Origin: Pseudomonadota bacterium
Lineage (GTDB): Bacteria; Pseudomonadota; Gammaproteobacteria; Steroidobacterales; Steroidobacteraceae
Length of the DNA stretch: 64,000 nt
Direction of reading: 5' to 3'
Assembly (NCBI GenBank): GCA_023423935.1
Contig: JAFAEQ010000002.1
Coordinates: 28,475 to 92,474 of the forward strand
The position numbers were made by a program, and so were the translations under genes. Below, piece by piece: positions 58,514 to 64,000 of the stretch (its first letter is position 1; the number at the start of each line of letters is the position of its first letter). The notes below the pieces were generated by a model. The model had not been told where the DNA came from and searched no databases. It saw only the letters and a program-made list of their open reading frames with translations.

Positions 58514-59495
58514 TGCCGAGAACCGCTGCCGTACGCGTCTTGTTACCCGCGCAGAACTTCAGTGTCTCGGCGATGGCGATCCGCTCGATCTGAGCGAGCG
58601 ACATGCCGGGACGGAACCCGACATCGGCCGATTCCGTGGCCTGCGAATCGCCCAAAGGACCGCACGTCACAGCAGCGCGCAGATCGAGTTGCGGATTGGC
58701 GAGGATGTATGCCCGCTGCACCGCGTTGAAGAGCTCACGCACGTTGCCGGGCCAGTGATACTCACGCAGAAAACCGAGCGAGTCGCCGGAAAAGACCAGC
58801 TGCGTTCCGCCGCTTGCATTCAACTGAGCCAGGCAATGACCCGCAAGCTGATAGACATCGTCGCCGCGCGAGCGTAGCGGCGGCAGCTTCATGTGGAACA
58901 CTGCGAGACGATACAGAAGGTCCGCTCGCAACCTCTGTTCCGCCAACGCCTCCGACAGCAGTCGATTGGTGGCTGCGATCACGCGCGCGTGCAGGGGAAT
59001 GTCGCGATCGCCGCCTACACGGCAGATGCGCCGCGCTTCGAGTGCACGCAGAAGCTTCACTTGCATGTCCGGGGGCATCTCGGCCGCTTCGTCCAGGAAC
59101 AGCGTGCCGTGCCCGGCTCGTTCGAAGTAGCCCGCCTGTGAGCGCACTGCGCCGGTGAAGCTGCCCCGCTCGTAGCCGAAGAGTTCCGCTTCGACCAGCG
59201 TGGCAGGTATGGCACCGCAGTTCACCGCGACGAACGGTTCGTCCTCACGCCCGCTCAAGGAATGGATCGTTTCCGCGAGCATCTCCTTGCCCGTGCCACT
59301 CTCACCGGTGATCAGGATGCTCACGCTGGTCGGTGCGACGCGCACGATCTGATCGTAGAGACTACGCATCGGATCGCAGGTACCGATCAGCTTGCCCAGG
59401 CCCTCCTCATTGCGCATTCGCGCGGGCAGACGAGTCACGGTTGCATCGCGAGCTTCGCCATCGCTGCGGGTCAAGGCTTCGCGTGCGCCATTCAC
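58461..59495 (-). CDS. sigma54-dependent activator without sensory domain
   Basis: The 344-residue protein starts its AAA+ domain at about residue 33 (GLGKLIGTCDPMRSLYDQI) after a short unstructured leader, so no receiver, PAS or GAF domain is present. Walker A is GESGTGKE (64-71), the sigma54-contact loop is GSFTGA (111-116, an A-to-S variant of GAFTGA), Walker B is TLFLDEAAEMP, the arginine finger region is RLRADLLYRLAVF, and a Fis-type helix-turn-helix closes it (KTRTAAVLGISLKTLYNRL). It ends inside the convergent glycosyltransferase gene. Its likely targets are the sigma54 elements in the 51486-51848 region. Confidence 0.93.
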   Translation of the reverse strand: MNGAREALTRSDGEARDATVTRLPARMRNEEGLGKLIGTCDPMRSLYDQIVRVAPTSVSILITGESGTGKEMLAETIHSLSGREDEPFVAVNCGAIPATLVEAELFGYERGSFTGAVRSQAGYFERAGHGTLFLDEAAEMPPDMQVKLLRALEARRICRVGGDRDIPLHARVIAATNRLLSEALAEQRLRADLLYRLAVFHMKLPPLRSRGDDVYQLAGHCLAQLNASGGTQLVFSGDSLGFLREYHWPGNVRELFNAVQRAYILANPQLDLRAAVTCGPLGDSQATESADVGFRPGMSLAQIERIAIAETLKFCAGNKTRTAAVLGISLKTLYNRLNEYRALG

Positions 59496-59610
59496 GTGCG
59501 GGCTCCCATGGAATTCGCTACGTCGCTCACTGATGCGAGGCGACGATCAGGCAGAGAATGGAGCAACTAAGCTATGTTCAATTGCAGTGCCTCCGCCAGA
59601 CGAACATCAA

Positions 59611-61482
59611 CTACGCAGCGGTGCGCTCGCCTCCGACAACGCGCTCGGGCTTTTGATTATTGATCAGCCGGTGCAGATGCACGGAGTTCTGTAACAGCAC
59701 GGACGTCGGCCCTTGCTCGACGATGCGTCCCTCGTGCATGACGATGACCTCGTCGAATTGCGGTAACAGATGCAGACGATGGATCGAGGACACGATGCAC
59801 GAATCCTTGAAGTGCTCGAACAGATTCTCGTACACATGCGCCTCGGTTCTCGGATCCAGGCTCGCTGTCGGTTCGTCGAACAACACCAGCGGACTGCCCT
59901 GCGATGCGAGGACACCGCGTGCGAGCGCGAAGCGCGCACGCTGACCTCCAGACCAGTTGGCCGCGCCCTGCGCTACCGACAGATCGAGCCCACCCTGATC
60001 CAGATCCACGAAGTCATCCACGCATGCAGCGCGGGCGGCGCGCGCGAAGCCATCGCGCGGTTGCTCGTCTTTGACTGATGCGCACAGCGAGAGATTCTCG
60101 GCAAGCGTGCCTTCGAACAGTTGCGCATCCTGCGGTACCAATGTCGCGATCGACTTCAGCCAGCCTGCCGCGTCGCGCGGTGTGAGCGTGGCCGGCCCCG
60201 GAGTCGACGCCATCGCGATGCGATCGGCGGTGTAGAGGCCGGAAAGGACGCGCAGCAGCGTGCTCTTGCCGCAGCCGCTCGTACCGACGAGTGCATAACG
60301 CTTGCCGGTTTCGAGCGTCAGGCGCAGGCGGTCGAGCGTCGAACTCGCGGTGCGTTCGCCTGCGTGCTGGAAGCTCAGGTCGTGAATGTGCATCCGGGTC
60401 ACACCCTGCAATGAACTGGTCGCGACGGTTGCGGGCGAGTGAGTCTCCGCGGCATCTGCCGCCTCGCGGATCAAGTCGGCACTCGCGTAGTCGGCGTTCT
60501 GTCGCGCGAAGGTTTGGAAATGCGAGGCGAAGGCGGAGATCACGCCGCTCGACTGCTGTGCGTATTCCCACACCATGAACAGACTGCCCAGCATGACGGT
60601 CCCGCCGACAGCCCCTGCGACGTCGCGCGTCGCAAGCCATGCGAACAGTGCGACGAGACCGCCACTCAAGATACGGGTCGACAGATCGACCGTGCACCAT
60701 TTCGCCTCGTTCAACAGAATCGAGCGGCGCAACGGTACGAAGACCTTTGCCAGGCGCGCTTGCATCAGCGCGATCACACCCTTCTGCTGACGCAACGCAA
60801 GCACGGTCGTCGAGTTACCGAGCGAGTCGATCATCGCGGAGGAGTAGCGGCGCTCCGCATCGTTCTCTTCATGGGCGAGCCGGATCATCGCGCGATCGAA
60901 CTTCGTCGTGCAGATAGCGGTGACGACGAATCCGATGATCGCGGTCGCGCCGACGATCGGTTGCAGCCAGCACAATGCGACGACAGGTCCGATCAAGCGG
61001 ACGGCGCTACTCAAATAGATGAACTGACTCTGCGCAAACGCGGTCAGCGCCTGACTGCTCTGCTTCACACGATGCGACGTGGCGCCCGAGTGCTGCGTTT
61101 CGTGCCAGGAGAGCGGCAGCGACAGGAGCTTGCGGATGAGCGAGGTTGCAATGCGCTCGCGTACGGCGAGCGCCACATTGCGTTCGAGCACACGGCCGGG
61201 GCCGTGCAACATCCAGCTCAGCGCCGTGACAACGACAACCCCGGCAAGCCAGAGACCGGCTGTACCCAATCCCTCTACACCTTGAACCTGCAGCACATTG
61301 ATGGCTTTACCTGCGCAGTAGGGAATCGCCAGCAGCACGCATTGCGCCAGCGCGAGCAGCGACATCGCGGCGATGAACTTACCGCGGCGGCCTTCTGCCT
61401 CGGCCCACAACGCCTTGTAGAGTCGCAGGACACTGCTCTTGTCCGAAGAAATACTTGCATCGGTTGTCTTGCTCTCGCCCAT
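59611..61482 (-). CDS. ABC exporter, fused membrane and ATPase domains
   Basis: The 623-residue half-transporter has six membrane helices to about residue 320 and an ATPase domain with Walker A VGTSGCGKST, Q-loop TLVPQDAQLFEGTL, signature ANWSGGQRARFALARG, Walker B PLVLFDEPTAS and switch His in SSIHRLHLL. The first of these is close to lipid/peptide and multidrug exporters such as MsbA or CydCD. It lies 115 bp from the activator gene and faces the same way. It may export the product of the sugar cluster, but no evidence beyond position supports that. Confidence 0.92.
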   Translation of the reverse strand: MGESKTTDASISSDKSSVLRLYKALWAEAEGRRGKFIAAMSLLALAQCVLLAIPYCAGKAINVLQVQGVEGLGTAGLWLAGVVVVTALSWMLHGPGRVLERNVALAVRERIATSLIRKLLSLPLSWHETQHSGATSHRVKQSSQALTAFAQSQFIYLSSAVRLIGPVVALCWLQPIVGATAIIGFVVTAICTTKFDRAMIRLAHEENDAERRYSSAMIDSLGNSTTVLALRQQKGVIALMQARLAKVFVPLRRSILLNEAKWCTVDLSTRILSGGLVALFAWLATRDVAGAVGGTVMLGSLFMVWEYAQQSSGVISAFASHFQTFARQNADYASADLIREAADAAETHSPATVATSSLQGVTRMHIHDLSFQHAGERTASSTLDRLRLTLETGKRYALVGTSGCGKSTLLRVLSGLYTADRIAMASTPGPATLTPRDAAGWLKSIATLVPQDAQLFEGTLAENLSLCASVKDEQPRDGFARAARAACVDDFVDLDQGGLDLSVAQGAANWSGGQRARFALARGVLASQGSPLVLFDEPTASLDPRTEAHVYENLFEHFKDSCIVSSIHRLHLLPQFDEVIVMHEGRIVEQGPTSVLLQNSVHLHRLINNQKPERVVGGERTAA

Positions 61483-61642
61483 CTCGTTCCCGTTCCGGTA
61501 ACCCTGACGGCGAGAACTCTAGGGAGCGAAGCTACTTACAAGTGTGAACCAGCCGACACTCTGCCGGCCTGCATCCTCGCGTGCATGCGCAGGGCAGCAG
61601 ATGCCTGATGCGGAAGATTCGATACTTCTGAAGGTGCGTCGC

Positions 61643-62056
61643 TTATTGGCGACCGAGCGACGGACCCTCGTCCGCCGGAAAGGAATCTGCAACCAGCGGG
61701 CGCCCCAGCAGACGATCGCAACTGCGTGCGCAGCGCTCGCATGCCTCGACACAATCTTCCACGTCGCCGATGCGGCGGCAGCTCTCGGCACACGCGCGGC
61801 ACACGCTCGCACACAAACGGCAGAGCTCCTCCTGCGTATCGAACCCGCCGGCAATGCTCATCGCCGTCGTACTGCACATGCTCGCGCAGCTCATCAACAG
61901 ACGAAAATGACTCGGCTCGACGTGGTCGCCTCCCTGTTCGAGCGATTGCGTCAATGCGACGTGCACGCAAATTCGCTCGCAGGACTCGCAATCTTCAAGT
62001 ACTTGCAGAAGCTCCGGCGACTCCGGCAGCGGCATCAACAGCAGTTCGGTGGGCAT
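61643..62056 (-). CDS. Cys-rich four-helix copper-binding-type protein (DUF326)
   Basis: The 137-residue protein has a regular cysteine pattern on helices: CESCERIC, LLMSCASMCSTTAM, LCRLCASVCRACAESC and CVEACERCARSC, about fourteen Cys in total. This is the pattern of DUF326 four-helix-bundle proteins, some of which (Csp proteins) store many Cu(I) ions in the core. No signal peptide is present, so it would be cytosolic. The ATG at 62056 is chosen; an in-frame start at 62161 adds 35 residues that look unlike the family. Confidence 0.85.
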   Translation of the reverse strand: MPTELLLMPLPESPELLQVLEDCESCERICVHVALTQSLEQGGDHVEPSHFRLLMSCASMCSTTAMSIAGGFDTQEELCRLCASVCRACAESCRRIGDVEDCVEACERCARSCDRLLGRPLVADSFPADEGPSLGRQ

Positions 62057-62452
62057 AACACTCGTGCTGCATTCTTGCCTGTCGGTCGCAGCCACTCCAG
62101 TGAAACACCGTTGCAACGGACGTGCCACGAAGCGAATCGCGCGCAAGTGCGCATCGGCCAAGCAACGGGTGACCGCTGCGAAGGCTCGAGCCGATCAACA
62201 AAGCTCTTTCCGATGCGAGAACTCTACAAGTCGCGTTCGAAATTACAGACGTCACACACCGCGCGAACGAGCTTCCCAAGGCCCGAAGAGCAGTCGAACA
62301 ACGCAACATTTCTGCGGCACTCAGTGCAAAAAATTCAAAGTGCGGCACCCGCGAAAATTTTTCCGGGTGCGCAGATTCGTCGTAGGGATCATTTGTAGAA
62401 CTCGCGCGTTGACGAGCACGCCAGCTTTATACCCACAAGAGGGAATCCGTTT
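62057..62452. other. intergenic region with a hairpin
   Basis: This 396-bp divergent gap between the copper-type protein and the serine hydrolase gene holds no gene I can support. At 62345-62351 and 62364-62370, GCACCCG and CGGGTGC form a seven-base stem around an AT-rich loop, about 80 bases upstream of the hydrolase ATG. No convincing promoter boxes are visible. Confidence 0.4.
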
Positions 62453-64000
62453 ATGCAAGGCTCAGTGAGCGTCCAAACGCGCCGTCATTCGAACGTTTCA
62501 GGCGCCGTCCGGACCGCCATGTTGATTGCCGCACTGGGAGTGTTGAGTGCGTGCGGTGGCGGCGGCGGTGGCGGCAGCCCGAGTCCGTCTCCATCACCGT
62601 CACCATCACCGACTCCGTCGCCGACCCCAACACCGACCAATCAGCCACCGACCGTCACGTTGGGCACGGATACGGCGATCGAGTTTCCGACGAACAGCGT
62701 CGATCTCGCGGCGACAGCAAGCGACCCGGAGAATCAGCCGCTGACGTTCACCTGGACTGCAGAGCCTGCGACCGGCGTGACGTTCGCCAATGCCACGGCC
62801 AAGGACACCAAGGCCGAGTTCACGACTGCGGGCACTTACGTTCTCAAGCTCACGGCCAGCGATGGCACCGCGAGCGCGAGCGATACGCTGCAGGTCACCG
62901 TGAATCCGGCGATGTATCCGGCAGCGCACGCGCCCACCGATCCGAACCATGGCTGGACCGTCGTGACGCCGGCGGACGTGCAGATGGATGAATCCAAGCT
63001 CATCGCAGCGCGCGACTATGCATTGCAGGGCGGCGGCGCGGGTCTCATCGCCCGTCGCGGTCGACTGGTCTATCAGTGGGGCGACATCGATGCGCGGGTG
63101 GATCTCAAGTCGACCACCAAATCGATCGGCGGCGTGGCGCTCGGGCTCGCGCTCGATTCGCAGAAGTTGACGCTGGACGATCTCGCGCAGACCCATCTCG
63201 CCAGCCTCGGGTGGCGCGATCCTGCTTTGCCGCAGAACGATCCGAACTGGTTGTCGCAGATCACGATTCGTCAGCTCGCCACTCACACCTCCGGATTCGA
63301 GAAGGACGGCGGTTATGGCGCGCTGACCGATCCGCCCGGCACTACCTGGTCCTACTCGGATGGTGCGCTCAACTGGCTCGCGGATGTGCTCACCAATGTC
63401 AACAACCAGGACCTGGCCACCCTGCTGACCGCGAGCGTGTGGACGCCGCTGGGTATCAACAATGCGGATCTGCAATGGCGTGAGAACCGTCTGCATTCGC
63501 CCAAGAACGCGAACAACGTCGACCAGCGCGAGCTTTCTTCCGGAATCCTCGCAAACCCGGATGCGATGGCACGCGTCGGCCTGTTGTTCCTGCGCAAGGG
63601 CGTGTGGGCCAACGATCAGCGCATCCTCTCCGAGGACTTCGTCAATACCGTGCAGACCCCGCAGTCTCAGAATGCGAACGCCACGATCAAGGACCCAGTT
63701 CGATTCCCTCAGGCGACCAGCAACTACGGCGTGCTGTGGTGGACGAACGCAAATGGGCAGCTGCCGAACGTGCCGAAGGATGCGTACTGGGGCTGGGGCC
63801 TGGGCGACAGCCTGATCGTGGTGATCCCCAGTCTCGATCTGGTGATCGCACGCGTAGGCAGCGCACCGGACGATCCTGCCGTTCCTCACTGGCGCGTAGA
63901 AGGTACGACGGCTGTCGGCGCTATCGGTCGGTCACGCTGGGATGGCGACTATGCGGTGCTCGATCCGTTCCTGACGCCTATCGTGCAGTCGGTACAGCAG
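62453..64000 (+). CDS. lipoprotein with PKD-like and beta-lactamase-type serine hydrolase domains, 3' end cut
   Basis: The frame is open from ATG 62453 (AGAGGGA site upstream) to the window end. It encodes a lipoprotein signal with lipobox LSAC (Cys34), a Gly run, a Ser/Pro/Thr repeat linker (PSPSPSPTPSPT), a PKD/cadherin-like domain (TASDPENQPLTFTWTA; VLKLTASDGTASASDTLQV) and then a class C beta-lactamase/penicillin-binding-protein-like domain with SxxK in LKSTTKSIGG, the LATHTSGFEKDGG segment and Tyr-Ser-Asp in YSDGALN. The terminal KTG/HxG motif is replaced by WGWGLGDS. Such proteins are often esterases or peptidases of the cell envelope rather than lactamases. Confidence 0.85.
   Translation, partial: MQGSVSVQTRRHSNVSGAVRTAMLIAALGVLSACGGGGGGGSPSPSPSPSPSPTPSPTPTPTNQPPTVTLGTDTAIEFPTNSVDLAATASDPENQPLTFTWTAEPATGVTFANATAKDTKAEFTTAGTYVLKLTASDGTASASDTLQVTVNPAMYPAAHAPTDPNHGWTVVTPADVQMDESKLIAARDYALQGGGAGLIARRGRLVYQWGDIDARVDLKSTTKSIGGVALGLALDSQKLTLDDLAQTHLASLGWRDPALPQNDPNWLSQITIRQLATHTSGFEKDGGYGALTDPPGTTWSYSDGALNWLADVLTNVNNQDLATLLTASVWTPLGINNADLQWRENRLHSPKNANNVDQRELSSGILANPDAMARVGLLFLRKGVWANDQRILSEDFVNTVQTPQSQNANATIKDPVRFPQATSNYGVLWWTNANGQLPNVPKDAYWGWGLGDSLIVVIPSLDLVIARVGSAPDDPAVPHWRVEGTTAVGAIGRSRWDGDYAVLDPFLTPIVQSVQQ

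Noticed and set aside
59584..59599. Possible sigma54 element upstream of the activator gene (minus strand TGGCGGAGGCACTGCA)
   Set aside because: The invariant GG and GC are correctly spaced, but only 8 of 12 consensus positions match, which is expected by chance at this GC content.
62606..63889. 427-residue minus-strand frame opposite the serine hydrolase gene
   Set aside because: The plus-strand frame has a lipoprotein signal and a catalytic SxxK; the minus frame is a codon-bias shadow.
1..64000. CRISPR arrays, insertion sequences, integrases, toxin-antitoxin pairs and phage genes
   Set aside because: No regularly spaced direct repeats, transposase motifs or integrase signatures were seen in any frame I examined by eye.

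Overview
The window is GC-rich DNA from a gammaproteobacterium. The left end carries the gammaproteobacterial order alr-dnaB-rplI-(DUF2232 membrane protein)-rpsR-rpsF-rlmB-rnr, with tRNA-Leu next to it. Gene content (lanthanide-type PQQ dehydrogenase, caa3-type oxidase, large sensory hybrid kinase) suggests a free-living member of the Xanthomonadales/Nevskiales/Steroidobacter-like lineages; that placement is inference, since no 16S or marker search could be run. No CRISPR array, insertion sequence, prophage or plasmid origin was seen.

Layout. 1-7.6 kb: core housekeeping block on the minus strand, punctuated by two intergenic hairpins built of short tandem units and a likely S6:S18 leader. 7.75-7.9 kb: tRNA-Leu(CAG) with a near-consensus sigma70 promoter. 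8.1-15.8 kb: mixed genes (secreted protein, a flippase-like/GT4 fusion, an atypical ROK protein, chromate transporter, Lys/Ala-rich small protein, FadR-type regulator). 15.9-24.1 kb: a sensory locus (hybrid histidine kinase with three receiver domains, CheR, CheB, receiver-kinase, receiver with degenerate GGDEF, and a separate soluble kinase-like protein). 24.3-27.5 kb: membrane protein, FAD-Rieske oxidoreductase, Tat-exported TIM-barrel protein. 27.5-37.6 kb: a ten-gene, almost fully overlapping minus-strand operon coupling a XoxF-like PQQ alcohol dehydrogenase to a cytochrome c lipoprotein and a caa3-type cytochrome c oxidase, ending in a MoxJ/XoxJ-like binding protein. 37.9-40.9 kb: DUF2269 protein, SDR-DoxX fusion, a small membrane protein and a protein with an 80-residue Asp/Glu tail.

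40.9-59.5 kb is the most unusual part: a divergent carbohydrate cluster. The minus arm encodes UDP-xylose synthase, two further NDP-sugar epimerases, a zinc alcohol dehydrogenase, a Gfo/Idh/MocA dehydrogenase, one GT4 and three CgeB-like glycosyltransferases and a methyltransferase. The plus arm encodes myo-inositol-1-phosphate synthase, a histidine phosphatase, a fourth CgeB-like glycosyltransferase, a sugar nucleotidyltransferase, a glycosidase-like protein whose barrel halves appear in swapped order, a DeoB-type phosphopentomutase and a GT9-like glycosyltransferase. The 363-bp divergent region holds a good sigma54 (-24/-12) match facing the minus arm, a weaker one facing the plus arm, and two TTACAGG direct repeats midway between them. 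The gene closing the plus arm, convergent with it, encodes a sigma54 activator lacking a sensory domain. The simplest reading is a sigma54-controlled pathway for a pentose- and probably inositol-containing glycoconjugate; the product is unknown.

59.6-64 kb: an ABC exporter, a cysteine-rich copper-binding-type protein and the 5' part of a lipoprotein with a beta-lactamase-like serine hydrolase domain that runs off the window.
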